Made by a program: the position numbers and the translations under genes
DNA from: Prosthecobacter debontii
Lineage (GTDB): Bacteria > Verrucomicrobiota > Verrucomicrobiia > Verrucomicrobiales > Verrucomicrobiaceae
Length of the DNA: 64,000 nt
NCBI RefSeq assembly: GCF_900167535.1
Contig: NZ_FUYE01000004.1
Coordinates: 164,709-228,708 of the forward strand
Direction: 5' to 3'
Part shown: piece by piece, positions 50,701-59,157 of the stretch
Layout of the letters: each line of letters starts with the position of its first letter
How positions within the stretch are numbered: position 1 is the first letter of the stretch
Notes under the pieces: generated by a model
The model's database searches: none
The model's input: only the letters and a program-made list of their open reading frames with translations
Told to the model about the DNA's origin: nothing

Positions 50701-53700
50701 AAATGGCCCCCGAAGCGATGTTCAGTCCGCTATTGGAACCTAAAGCTGAGGTCGAAGTCGCAATTAGCGTGCCCCCATTCACCTGGGTGCCGCCTGTGAA
50801 GCTGTTCGTTCCGGATAGAGTCACAACACCTGATGTGGATTTAACAATACCCGCCGAGCCTCCCAGTCGGCCGGAGACGGTGCCTGCCTGGAGATTGAAC
50901 GTTGAGGTGCTAGTCAGGACTCCGGTGCTGCTGGTGATGCTGCCACCGGTGAGGGTGACTCCAGCGACGGTTTGATTGAAGCCTTGTAGAGACAACACGC
51001 CGCTGCTGACGCTGATCTGACTGGCTGTATTGACCTGATTGGCTTGAAGCCAAGTTGCTGTGCCACCTGCCACAATGAGATTACCTGCGATAGATGGCGC
51101 GCCAGTTGCATTCAACTGGAGGACGCCTTCGGCTACGGTGGTGCTACCGGTGTAACTGTTGCTACCTGAGTAGATCAGAATGCCTGTGCCTGTTTTGGTG
51201 AGGCTGCCCGCTCCGCTGAGAATGACGGTGTCCTGAATCGTGGCCGTTTGAGAGCCACTCACATTCCAGGTGTGAGTGCCTGAGGTGTTGCCCGTGTTAT
51301 TGAGCACGATATTCAAACCACCGGTTAGGCCATTGATAGCGCTGACTCCACTGACCGTTTGATTGGCTCCGGCAATGTTACTGATGGTTCCATCCACCCA
51401 ATTGAAGTTGATCGTTGCCGCATTGGCGCCCGCGCCTGAGCCGACGGCACCACGCTGGATGGTGGTGGCATTCAGCGTGCCGCTGTAGAGATTGAACGTG
51501 CTATTGATGGTCTGTGCCGTCGTTGTGGCCGCCTTATCCGCCAAGGTCAGCGTGCCGACCGTGATGGTGCCGCCATGGAGGCTCAAAGTCGCGATGGAAT
51601 TACCGGATGAGTTGGCTCCTGTCACGGCTGCCTGTCGGCCGAGAATGATCGTGGTGGCGTCCAAAAGACCGCCTCCCATGATGAAGCTGGCGGTGGTGAT
51701 TTTTCCGGTCGTTCCGTCCCGGGAATTGACGCCAATGCTGAGAGTGCTGACCAAGGCATCCAGTGTGCTGTTGACAGTGCCACCCGAAGTCAGATCCACG
51801 GTGCCCATGGAATCGGTGACGCCACTATTCACTGGAGCCACGGAGATCGATGCGCGACCCACGCCATCCGTAGCGCGGATTTTCAGTGTTGGGTTAAGGG
51901 TCGTTGTGTCGAAGTCCAGAACACCCGTGGTCTTGCTGACACCCACCACAATCGTCGAGGCATTGATCGTGTTGGTTTGCCCCAAATGAAGGGTTCCGCG
52001 GTTGAGCGAGTTAACCCCTGTGCTGAAACCACCGATATTGACACTGGATGCCGTGATGGTGTTGTTTTGTGCGAGCGTGAGCGTGGCGGCGCCAATCGTG
52101 CTGGCTTGAGTGAAATCGGTCAGACCACCGACGTTAAAGGTGCCCGTGCTGCGGTTGTAAACGAAGTTCGTCAACCCACTCATCGTGACCGTTTGAGTAT
52201 TGGATGCGGATGTCGCATTGCCGCCACCCACCTGGAAATTACTGCCGTTGACCGTCAGTGTTCCACCTGCCCCCGTGATGGTATTGACGCTGGTGGTGCC
52301 AGTGGTTTGGAAATTCAGCGCGGACAGCGTCTGGCTGGTGTTGCCGATATCGAGCGTGGAGTTGTTTGTGCCGCTGAATGAGACGGCTCCGGTTGATAAC
52401 AGTCGGTTGTCTCCGCCACGCAATGCCAGCGTGCCGCCCGTAACAAGGGTGTTTCCTGCGTAGGTGTTGGCTCCAGAAAGCTCGAGTGTGCCAGTGCCCA
52501 ACTTCACCAATCCCAGTGGGTTCTGCTGATTGTTGGTATCTCTGATCTCCGAACCGTAACTGAAAACACCCCCTGTGGCGTTGGTGGTATCAAAGCCCAA
52601 GAAGGAACCTGCCTGGAAGCCGCCCGTGGCACTGCCTAGTGATTTAATGATATCGATGTGCGAGGCTTCGAATTCACCTGCACCACCGACGTTGAAGGCT
52701 GCGGTGGCTCCGGCTTGAACAGTGATGTTGTCGCTCGTCCAAGCCGAGGTCGCACCGGCATACAGAGAACTGACTTGGCCGAAAAGAACGGTGCCAGCAC
52801 TAATGGTTGTGCTGCCAGAATAAGAATTGGCTCCTAGCAATGCCAATGTTCCTGTGCCTGTTTTGGTGAGGCTTCCCGCACCACTCAGAGTCACGGTGTT
52901 TCTTACCGTTGCAGTTTGGGTGTCACTGACGTTCCATGTGTGAGTGCCCGAGGTATTCCCCGTTGTATTGAGCACAATGTTCAAGCCGCCCGTTAGGCCG
53001 TTGACAGCGGTGCCTCCATCGACGGTTTGATTCGAGCCTGTGATGTTGCTGATCGTGCCATCCACCCAGTTGAAATTGATTGTGGCCACATCGGCGCCAA
53101 CACCCGTGCCAGCCGTTCCACGTTGAATGGTGGTCGCATTAAGTCGGCCGCTGTAGAGGTTGAAAGTGCTGTTGATGGCCTGAGCCGTCGCCGAAGCTCT
53201 CTTGTCAGCGAGCGTAAAGGTGCCTGCCGTGATGGTGCCGCCATGCAAGCTCAGAGTGGCATTGGCGACACCGGAAGAATTGCCCGCTGTTATAGAACTC
53301 TGCTGGCCTAGGATGATCGTGGTCGCGTCCAAGGTGCCGCCCCCCATGATGAAGATGCCCGTTGATGTTTTGCCAGGGGCACTATTACGGACGTTCAGTC
53401 CGATCGTGAGTGTGCTGACCAGAGCATCCAGTGTACTATTCACGGTGCCACCTGAAGTTAAATCCATGGTTCCAAAAGAATCCGTGATGCCGCTATCCAC
53501 CGTGGAAACCAAAATGGAAGCGCGCCCGGTGCCATCGGTACCACGGATTTTCAGGGTTGGGTCCACCAGATTTTGGAAATCGACGATCCCGGTCGTTTTA
53601 TTCACCCCGACAACAATGGTCGAGGCATTGATCGTATTGGTTTGGCCCAGATGAACCGTGCCGGTATTGAGTGAACTGAGTCCGGTGCTCACCCCACCGA

Positions 53701-54736
53701 CGTTAAAGCTTGCTGCGGTGATCGTGCTAGTTTGGGCGAGTGAGAGGACTCCGTTGCCCGTGGTGCTCGCTTGTCCGAAGTTTGTGGCACCGCCTACGGT
53801 GAAGCTGCCACCACTGCGATTATAAACAAACGCGCCAAGGCCGCTCATATCCACGGTTTGAGCATTGGATGTCGCTGTCGAGTCACCTCCGCCCACCTGA
53901 ATGTTGCCGCCAGTGACAGTGAGTGTTCCACTGCCTACAATCGTGTTAACACTGGTTAGACCCGTGGTTGCAAAGGTGAGCCCGGCCAAGCTCTGATTGG
54001 TGGATCCAATGTCAAAGCGGCTGCTAGCGTTCCCCGCGAATGTCACACTACTCGTTGTTGCTAGACGATTGTCACCACCGCTTAAGGTCAGGGTTCCCTC
54101 AGTGATGCTGGTTCCACCCGTATAGGTATTGGTGCCGGTGAGAGTCCACCTGCCAGCACCACTTTTGACCAAAGCTAAAGCGGAGGCTCCACCATTGCTG
54201 ATGCTCTGGCTGATCGTGTTGGCTCCCGCATTGCCGCCAGCCAGATTCAGCGTCATTGTTCCAGAGGTCGTGCCACTTGAGATGCCGCCTGCGATCTCGA
54301 GTGTCGTTGTGAGGGCTGGACTGTCGTTTTGAATCGTGAAACTACCTGCCGTGGAAGCTGACTCGGGAGACAGTACGAGCGGAGCCTGAATGATAAACGC
54401 CTGCCCAGTGGTCGATAAAGTGGATGACAGCGAGATTGATCCCGCATGACCCATCGTTAGGGTATTGCCGCCCAGGGCTCCCAGTGTGAAGCTAGTCGCA
54501 CCTGTATCCAAGAGGACACTCCCTACCGTGGCATTGGCAGATAGGCTGACATTACCAGCCATTCCGATGTTAAAGACAGCCGTATCGAGAATACCCGGCA
54601 CCGAACTCGGATTCCAATTCGCTCCAGCATTGAAGTCACCGCCAGCCGGATTTTGCCAGAGCAACGAATCCGCTACTGCATTTGATATTGCCGTTAGGCA
54701 AAGGTATAAGGGCAGCGCTCTGAACAAGAAGCGCAT
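47771..54736 (-). CDS. Giant autotransporter-repeat surface protein with PEP-CTERM signal
   Basis: This protein is about 2,321 aa, read from ATG at 54736 where a signal peptide starts (MRFLFRALPLYLCLTAISNA). It is Ser/Thr/Gly/Asn-rich and made of beta-helix repeats. At least eight autotransporter-associated strand repeats are visible, of the form GTGTLTLSGANTYTGxTxI and similar. The middle contains a large tandem duplication (about 428 residues each, DNA 52810-54090 and 51140-52430) with GGDNRL, FVYNRS, LHLGQTNTINASTIVVG, NLYSG and FNWVDGTISNI in both. The C-terminus is PEP-CTERM: VVPEPSRCLFLLAALTAMVV then RRRRSKK, a membrane helix and basic tail, indicating export and sorting to the cell surface. 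Function (adhesion, envelope coat) is inferred. Confidence 0.9.
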   Translation of the reverse strand: MRFLFRALPLYLCLTAISNAVADSLLWQNPAGGDFNAGANWNPSSVPGILDTAVFNIGMAGNVSLSANATVGSVLLDTGATSFTLGALGGNTLTMGHAGSISLSSTLSTTGQAFIIQAPLVLSPESASTAGSFTIQNDSPALTTTLEIAGGISSGTTSGTMTLNLAGGNAGANTISQSISNGGASALALVKSGAGRWTLTGTNTYTGGTSITEGTLTLSGGDNRLATTSSVTFAGNASSRFDIGSTNQSLAGLTFATTGLTSVNTIVGSGTLTVTGGNIQVGGGDSTATSNAQTVDMSGLGAFVYNRSGGSFTVGGATNFGQASTTGNGVLSLAQTSTITAASFNVGGVSTGLSSLNTGTVHLGQTNTINASTIVVGVNKTTGIVDFQNLVDPTLKIRGTDGTGRASILVSTVDSGITDSFGTMDLTSGGTVNSTLDALVSTLTIGLNVRNSAPGKTSTGIFIMGGGTLDATTIILGQQSSITAGNSSGVANATLSLHGGTITAGTFTLADKRASATAQAINSTFNLYSGRLNATTIQRGTAGTGVGADVATINFNWVDGTISNITGSNQTVDGGTAVNGLTGGLNIVLNTTGNTSGTHTWNVSDTQTATVRNTVTLSGAGSLTKTGTGTLALLGANSYSGSTTISAGTVLFGQVSSLYAGATSAWTSDNITVQAGATAAFNVGGAGEFEASHIDIIKSLGSATGGFQAGSFLGFDTTNATGGVFSYGSEIRDTNNQQNPLGLVKLGTGTLELSGANTYAGNTLVTGGTLALRGGDNRLLSTGAVSFSGTNNSTLDIGNTSQTLSALNFQTTGTTSVNTITGAGGTLTVNGSNFQVGGGNATSASNTQTVTMSGLTNFVYNRSTGTFNVGGLTDFTQASTIGAATLTLAQNNTITASSVNIGGFSTGVNSLNRGTLHLGQTNTINASTIVVGVSKTTGVLDFDTTTLNPTLKIRATDGVGRASISVAPVNSGVTDSMGTVDLTSGGTVNSTLDALVSTLSIGVNSRDGTTGKITTASFIMGGGLLDATTIILGRQAAVTGANSSGNSIATLSLHGGTITVGTLTLADKAATTTAQTINSTFNLYSGTLNATTIQRGAVGSGAGANAATINFNWVDGTISNIAGANQTVSGVSAINGLTGGLNIVLNNTGNTSGTHTWNVSGSQTATIQDTVILSGAGSLTKTGTGILIYSGSNSYTGSTTVAEGVLQLNATGAPSIAGNLIVAGGTATWLQANQVNTASQISVSSGVLSLQGFNQTVAGVTLTGGSITSSTGVLTSTSTFNLQAGTVSGRLGGSAGIVKSTSGVVTLSGTNSFTGGTQVNGGTLIATSTSALGSNSGLNIASGAIFAYQPTAAGSLNLGTGSLTLNGGSTLGTAVAGTLSQSVIQSSSPATASGAITVDIFGIRGGSVSAGTHNLLTAAGGLTSGGATYSLGKLYNATNFTVSNFNATDTTISVNVASATALTSVFWKGGLDVGNNVWALSNGTASNWVTNSNGTGATALTPGAGATVTFSSTGATQQSSMILGAPMSVRNLVVNDSAGITLNADGNALTIADATGIVVNSGAGAVTLNANIILGASQTWTNNSANALTVGGNISGSFGLTKSGTGQLNLSGANTFIGSLIVTSGTLNVSGSATGATSISVANATNSKGILVMGPDSTINASSTSGLLIGTASGSSGAFYQNGGNLTLVGPINLGNSTTSPSYGFYQMNGGSLTDTGTTSFRFRMGGGATGSTGVFYQSGGSITISIGNGLEVGGNGSDGISSARGVAYFTGGSITALSHRIGYNNRTTNSGGLRGEQTVAGTSQVTINGNTILAQGVDDTGILNLNGGIYSTRQIQKGSSTGLSILNFNGGTLKAATSASGSTFLTGLSQANIYAGGATFDTSNQNLTIGQNLAAPTGNGVVTVEVTNGGSGYVGAPYISISGNGSGATAVANMVDDGTGNGTYKIASITITNAGTDYTGTPTVSLIGGGGSGVTFGTVTLGTNTSGGITKVGTGNLTLSGANSYTGPTIVQAGTLIAGSTSAFGVNSATTVNATLRTSGRNIALGSLAGSESGVVENASATAAILTVGGDSTSTIFSGRIQDGSGGGALSLVKVGSGVQTLASTNTYTGSTSITAGTLQVGLAGVGSTSGSSAVSVNGATAALAGTGIVNGSTTITQGFIRPGDSGGLSTGTLTLNSLNLTTNGTGQLQIQGTSSYDQIVVSGLNGLTLDGRLVVSTSLTGEAFNTTFADGATFDLLDWMGALSGSFDVGANFRDGSGDNSAQFDLPDLSSLSRIWDVSQFLTNGTISVTVVVVPEPSRCLFLLAALTAMVVRRRRSKK

Positions 54737-54979
54737 TTGCGAAGAAAACGCAAATTTGTGCAGCTGGATATGTTGCATGTAAAAGGGGGGGAATGATACA
54801 GGCTGCGGCACTGCGATCTCTCAGCAAATACCGCAATTAAAATCAAAGTTTCTCACATAGTCAGTATTAGGGGCGACTCCAGCTAAAAAACACCTGGATT
54901 TGCTCGATTATCGGCGCACGGTTCAATGAAAAGTGTCTGCAGACTTCACAATACGGGTGAAATAGGTTTGACTAAATGT

Positions 54980-55939
54980 ATGGCTAAACCGCGCTCTTTC
55001 CTGGCCGCTTCGGTTCGTTTCGAAGGTGTGTTCGATGTCGTGCTTTTGTTAGGCCTCAGTGGTGCTTGGTTGGGACTGTTGGGTCGTTTTCATTGGGCGT
55101 TGGATTTGCTCAGCCACTTTCGCTGGCAGTATTTGTGCTTGTGCTTGGGGCTCGTCGCTTGGGCTCTTTTTCGGAGGCGTCAGGTGCTGCTGGTGGTGGC
55201 TATGAGCACACTGCTGCTGAACGGATGGCTTATCGGGAGCCTTGCTTTGCAGACAAGTCAGTATCGTGTCCCCCAAGGGGATAGATTGCGAGTGGTGAGC
55301 CTCAATGTTCTGACCTCGAATTCCAACAAGGAAGATGTTCTTGAATACTTACGCCAAAAGAAGCCTGATGTGATCTTTCTCATGGAGGTGGATGCGGGTT
55401 GGACTCAGGCGCTACAAGCGTTGAGGTCTGATTATCCCCATGGTTTAGTGAGAGATCAGACCGACAACTTTGGCGTGGCGCTTTTGAGCCGTGTACCTCT
55501 CAGGGATGTTCAGCTTTTCATCACTCATGGGTCAGACATGCCTTCGATTCATGCTTCGTTGAATTATGAGGGGCGTGATCTCATCATCCTGGGCACACAT
55601 CCGCTACCACCGATGAATGGGGGAATGGCACGCAGTCGGGATGCGCAGCTGCGCGGGGTCGCTGACTGGGTCAGACAATCTCCGGTGCCCGTGCTGGTGA
55701 TGGGAGATCTGAATGCCACCCCGTGGTCGCACGGGATGAGAGTTCTACGAGCGGGTAACTCTCTGGCTTACCGTTGCCCTGACCCGGCATGGCAACCGAC
55801 GTGGAATCCCAACACGCCATTCGCTGTGCCCATTGATCATGCTCTCTGCACACCGCCTTTGATCATCGCAAGTCGGAAGATCGGGCCCGATGTGGGGTCT
55901 GATCATCGGCCTCAAGAGCTGGAGATCACCTGGGAGTGA
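54980..55939 (+). CDS. Membrane endonuclease/exonuclease/phosphatase-family protein
   Basis: This 319-aa protein is read from ATG at 54980 (MAKPRSFLAASVRFEGVFD). Three membrane segments lie in the first 95 residues (DVVLLLGLSGAWLGLLG, YLCLCLGLVAWALF, VLLVVAMSTLLLNGWLIG). The EEP domain follows with LRVVSLNVLTSNSNKED, IFLMEVDAGW (metal Glu), LGTHPLPPM, VLVMGDLNATPWSH (Asp-Asn) and GSDHRPQELE (Asp-His). This membrane-anchored form probably acts in the periplasm on a phosphodiester substrate. The gene is divergent from the giant repeat protein. Confidence 0.85.
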   Translation: MAKPRSFLAASVRFEGVFDVVLLLGLSGAWLGLLGRFHWALDLLSHFRWQYLCLCLGLVAWALFRRRQVLLVVAMSTLLLNGWLIGSLALQTSQYRVPQGDRLRVVSLNVLTSNSNKEDVLEYLRQKKPDVIFLMEVDAGWTQALQALRSDYPHGLVRDQTDNFGVALLSRVPLRDVQLFITHGSDMPSIHASLNYEGRDLIILGTHPLPPMNGGMARSRDAQLRGVADWVRQSPVPVLVMGDLNATPWSHGMRVLRAGNSLAYRCPDPAWQPTWNPNTPFAVPIDHALCTPPLIIASRKIGPDVGSDHRPQELEITWE

Positions 55940-55952
55940 ATGTGGTGAAGGG

Positions 55953-56648
55953 TCAAGTCAGCGATAACCTCTTCTTTTCCTGATGGGCTTCATACCCCGC
56001 AAAGGCGATGGGGACGACCACGAGAAAAAACATCCAGATATAAGTGAGCTCCTGGTGGAGAGTGGCTGTGGGTAGAATCCAGCCCAAGGCCGCGACGATC
56101 AGGCTGCTGCTGGTCCAGACCCATCCTGCGAGGCGATGCGTCTGCCGCCAGACATGCTCGGACTTCAGCGTCCAAGGAATGCGGATGCCAACGTATTTGT
56201 TAGGCTTGAGTTTACCGAAGAAATTCCCCATGAAGGCCAATAGCAAGGCGGTGAGGGTCACGACCCACCTGCCCACATCGGGGCGATGGCCGAGGGCTGC
56301 GGTGATTTGAATGATGGTGATCGCAGCCAACATCAGACTGATGCCGAGACGAATGAGGCGTGTGGCTTTGCCATGGGATGAAAGTTCTCCATCGGAAGAA
56401 CGGTGGCGCTGGCGGTCACGGCTCTCGAGCCAGAAAATGAGAGCAAAGGTGATGAGCATGGCTCCGGGCATTACCAGGAGTCCCCAAGTTTTAGACGCAT
56501 GCCAATTGACTTGGCCTTGTAGATTCCACTGCATGGGCACGCGATCCGTCGCATAGGGCATGGCTATGAAGGCCGCCGCGATGGGGATGATGAGCAGCAA
56601 AAGCTGAAGCCATTCTTCGCGGAGGAAATGATGAAGCTTGGTTTTCAT
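55953..56648 (-). CDS. sdpI: SdpI-like membrane protein
   Basis: This 231-aa protein has six or so hydrophobic segments. The first part has LQLLLLIIPIAAAFIAMPYA and DRVPMQWNLQGQVNWHASK, the DUF1648 signature (P-x-H/Q-W-x-x-x-G). The second part has FGKLKPNKYVGIRIPWTLKS and WRQTHRLAGWVW, the SdpI C-terminal motif. In Bacillus, SdpI protects from the SDP toxin and holds SdpR at the membrane. Here it is co-transcribed with an ArsR-type regulator (4-base overlap). The toxin gene is not present, so this is probably a stress-sensing relative. Confidence 0.8.
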   Translation of the reverse strand: MKTKLHHFLREEWLQLLLLIIPIAAAFIAMPYATDRVPMQWNLQGQVNWHASKTWGLLVMPGAMLITFALIFWLESRDRQRHRSSDGELSSHGKATRLIRLGISLMLAAITIIQITAALGHRPDVGRWVVTLTALLLAFMGNFFGKLKPNKYVGIRIPWTLKSEHVWRQTHRLAGWVWTSSSLIVAALGWILPTATLHQELTYIWMFFLVVVPIAFAGYEAHQEKKRLSLT

Positions 56649-56965
56649 GAGTTGGATGTGCGGGGTGAGAGTCTTTTGATCGCAGCGGCTTTCTTGGCTG
56701 CGACTCGAGGCGTTTCGACAAGCGTGCGCAGCCAGACCATCACATCTTCCACCACGCTGGTATTGAGATGGTAACGGCGGAATTGGCCTTGGCGCTCTTC
56801 TTCGATCAGTTCGGCCTGACGAAGTAGATCCAAGTGATGCGAAACCGTTGGCTTGCCCACTTCGCAGGCCTCGGCGATTTCGCCCGCTGTCAGCGAGCCT
56901 CGTTTGAGCAACTCAAGAATCTGACGCCGCGTGGGGTCGTTCAGGGCTTTGAAAAGCTGGTTCAT
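56645..56965 (-). CDS. sdpR: SdpR-like ArsR-family repressor
   Basis: This 106-aa winged-helix protein has LFKALNDPTRRQILELLKRG, then SLTAGEIAEACEVGKPTVSH and HLDLLRQAELIEEERQGQFR, the typical ArsR N-terminal dimer/HTH/wing arrangement. No metal-binding cysteines of the ArsR type are in the recognition helix, so it is of the SdpR type. It overlaps sdpI by 4 bases. A 16-bp palindrome (56976-56991) lies between the promoter elements just upstream, so it very likely autorepresses. Confidence 0.88.
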   Translation of the reverse strand: MNQLFKALNDPTRRQILELLKRGSLTAGEIAEACEVGKPTVSHHLDLLRQAELIEEERQGQFRRYHLNTSVVEDVMVWLRTLVETPRVAAKKAAAIKRLSPRTSNS

Positions 56966-56971
56966 GGTTTG

Positions 56972-57000
56972 ATAATTCGATAATTATCGAAATAATGCAA
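56972..57000 (-). promoter_or_regulatory. sdpR promoter with palindromic operator
   Basis: Minus strand: TTGCAT at 56995-57000, 17-base spacer, AATTAT at 56972-56977. The perfect palindrome TTCGATAATTATCGAA spans 56976-56991, inside the spacer. The expected start of transcription is at or next to the ATG (56965), so the mRNA may be leaderless. Confidence 0.6.
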
Positions 57001-57063
57001 GCCGATTTTTACCTTAAAAAGATGTTGGTTGATTCGATGAAAATGAAGACACTTTAGCTTCAC

Positions 57064-58227
57064 ATGTCGGATTCCAACTCTACAAACCCATTTAAAGACT
57101 CAAGGATTCCGTCTGTCACAATTTTAGAGCATTTAATCACTGCAAGGCAGTGGGAACAGCTTTTGGCAAAGGCTTCAGAAAGACTTGCATACGATGGATT
57201 TGATCTGCCGGGACATCGAGCGTCAGCTTTGGCCTTGCTGAATCTTTATCGAGCTGGGGATGCATACAATCATGTTTGTCTCCTATTGAGTTTAAATCCA
57301 GATTATGATTATCATCATTTGTTAGCTGCTCAAGTTGCTAGTCAGCAAATGAAATGGAGTGTCGCTAGAAGACATCTTGCCGAGGCACTTGCTTTAAATG
57401 TCGAAAATATAGATGCGCACCGCCTCATGGCAGGAGTCTTGGTGTTGTTGGGAGAAACACAGCAGGCATTAATTCATGCGGATATAGCCCTCCAGTTAGA
57501 TGCGGGCAATGTTCACTCATGGAGCACTCGTGAAATGGTTATCGAGTCTCAGACAGCCCATTTAAAACATTGGCAAGAGAGGTTCCATGTTCTTGGATGT
57601 GGTTTGGCAATTAATCCGATTGATCCGTTTTTACAATGGCGGGTAGGCAGGATCTTGTTATCACTTGAAAAGAATGCCGCTGCCGAAAAATGGTTTGGGC
57701 GTGCATTATCGCAAGATCCCTGCAACCCTCTATTTATAAGCGATTGGAGAGACTCGGTTGAAAGAAGGAATTTTATCTGCCGATGTCTGTCTTATCCATG
57801 GCGGCAGGGACGAGTCTTTTGTGGCCTGTTTGAGAGATTTAAATCACAACCCGATACCTTAGGACCTCAAATACTGGCTTTCCAGTCTTGGTTTATTGTC
57901 CTCATTTGGTGGGTTTTCTCTTGGTTTTTGATTGCTCCTATTGGTTGGTTCTGGCGTTATTTTATGTTAATTCATCCATCGTTCGATGTGAGCTGGCAAC
58001 CACGTCGATGGTTGCGCCAACAAGCGACATTCGTTCGCGTGCTTTTGATGACTATCACATTGGCCATCTTGGGGGGAGGTCTATACTACTCAACACCTGT
58101 TGAGTGCTTCAATGCCTGGATTACCTTGAGTTTGATTCATTTAGGCAGCACAGCCTTTGTGACGATGCTTTTTGTCGGAGCAAGATGGCTGACATCTCCG
58201 AGTCCTCCGAAAAGTTGGTTAGAATAG
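57064..58227 (+). CDS. TPR-like protein with C-terminal membrane helices
   Basis: This 387-aa protein has TPR-like helical repeats over residues about 45-215 (HHLLAAQVASQQMKWSVARR, HRLMAGVLVLLGETQQALIH, QWRVGRILLSLEKNAAAEKW). These precede three hydrophobic segments (FIVLIWWVFSWFLIAPIGWF, FVRVLLMTITLAILGGGLYY and a last one near 360). The soluble part would be a scaffold for protein contacts and be anchored to the membrane. I do not recognise the family. The gene looks more AT-rich than its neighbours and could be a recent arrival. Confidence 0.6.
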   Translation: MSDSNSTNPFKDSRIPSVTILEHLITARQWEQLLAKASERLAYDGFDLPGHRASALALLNLYRAGDAYNHVCLLLSLNPDYDYHHLLAAQVASQQMKWSVARRHLAEALALNVENIDAHRLMAGVLVLLGETQQALIHADIALQLDAGNVHSWSTREMVIESQTAHLKHWQERFHVLGCGLAINPIDPFLQWRVGRILLSLEKNAAAEKWFGRALSQDPCNPLFISDWRDSVERRNFICRCLSYPWRQGRVFCGLFERFKSQPDTLGPQILAFQSWFIVLIWWVFSWFLIAPIGWFWRYFMLIHPSFDVSWQPRRWLRQQATFVRVLLMTITLAILGGGLYYSTPVECFNAWITLSLIHLGSTAFVTMLFVGARWLTSPSPPKSWLE

Positions 58228-58261
58228 GTGTGAAGGATTTGCTTTGAATGGTGTTACGTCG

Positions 58262-59035
58262 TTAAATCCTCTCGCCTGTCGCACGGACGATGACGAGAAC
58301 GATGATGGCCATGAGGATCATCAGGAGGCTGATGGTGACGGCAGTTTCCAAATTGCCGGCACTGAGTTCCAGCCAGATGGTCGTGGGAAGGACTTCGGTT
58401 TTAAAGCGAGTGGTGCCGGCAAAGACCAAGATGGGGCCAAACTCCCCCAAGCTACGTGCCCAGGCAATGCAGAAGGCGGCGATGAGGCCGCGTCTTGCGC
58501 TGGGAAGGCCGATCTGCCAAAAGGCTTGAAAGCGCGTGGCCCCCAGGGTGAGGGCCACCTCTTCCGGCCTGGGAGAAAGATGATCGAAGGTGCTGCGCAC
58601 GGTGCGGATGGCAAAGGCTGCCGCGACGACGAATTGCGCCAGGATGACGCCTGCGATGGTATAGGTGAATGGGAGTACGGTTTCGATGGCTTTCCCGAGT
58701 TGCGTCTGAAAAAAGATCAGCAGGCACAAGCCGACCACCATGGGCGGGAGGACGATGGGGATATCCAGAGCCGCATCCACCCAGGTCTTGGCTGGGAAGG
58801 TGCGGCGAGACATCAGATAGCCGATGGGAATGGCGACGAACGAGGCCATGACGGCCGCCGTGGTGGAGGTGACCAAACTCAGCCCGATGGAATAGCGGAT
58901 CTCTGGTTTCGCCAATGTGGTAATCCATGTCTGCGAGTCGCTGTAGCTGGCACTGGCCCCGATGAGCAGGAGCCAGAAAAGGAGGTAAGCTGCGGCCATG
59001 AAAGTTAAGCAGAACCAGAAGGTGCGAGAAGACAT
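58262..59035 (-). CDS. modB: Molybdate-type ABC transporter permease, orphan
   Basis: This 257-aa protein is read from ATG at 59035. It has about six membrane segments and the permease EAA motif, EVALTLGATRFQAFWQIGLP, followed by SARRGLIAAFCIAWARSLGE and FGPILVFAG, characteristic of ModB and the related sulfate/tungstate permeases. It would form the channel for oxyanion uptake with a periplasmic binding protein and an ATPase, neither of which is adjacent. Convergent and divergent neighbours on both sides make it a stand-alone gene. The exact anion is not determined. Confidence 0.8.
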   Translation of the reverse strand: MSSRTFWFCLTFMAAAYLLFWLLLIGASASYSDSQTWITTLAKPEIRYSIGLSLVTSTTAAVMASFVAIPIGYLMSRRTFPAKTWVDAALDIPIVLPPMVVGLCLLIFFQTQLGKAIETVLPFTYTIAGVILAQFVVAAAFAIRTVRSTFDHLSPRPEEVALTLGATRFQAFWQIGLPSARRGLIAAFCIAWARSLGEFGPILVFAGTTRFKTEVLPTTIWLELSAGNLETAVTISLLMILMAIIVLVIVRATGERI

Positions 59036-59157
59036 GAGAAGGGGGCTGGAGACTGTAATGGCCTCCGGTTCCGGGCACAATGTCCGAGAATCTCTGGATG
59101 GGGAATTGAATGTCCCTTGCCCGCTCTGGCATCTGATTCTAGTTTATCTAGTAACTG

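Noticed and set aside
47907-54782. Many plus-strand frames rich in Val, Pro and Ala across the giant repeat gene
   Set aside because: They mirror the repetitive antisense strand of the PEP-CTERM protein and have no independent start signals or domain patterns.
58244-59008. Long plus-strand frame opposite the ABC permease
   Set aside because: It is Gly/Asp-rich, lacks secondary-structure pattern and is antisense to a clear permease.
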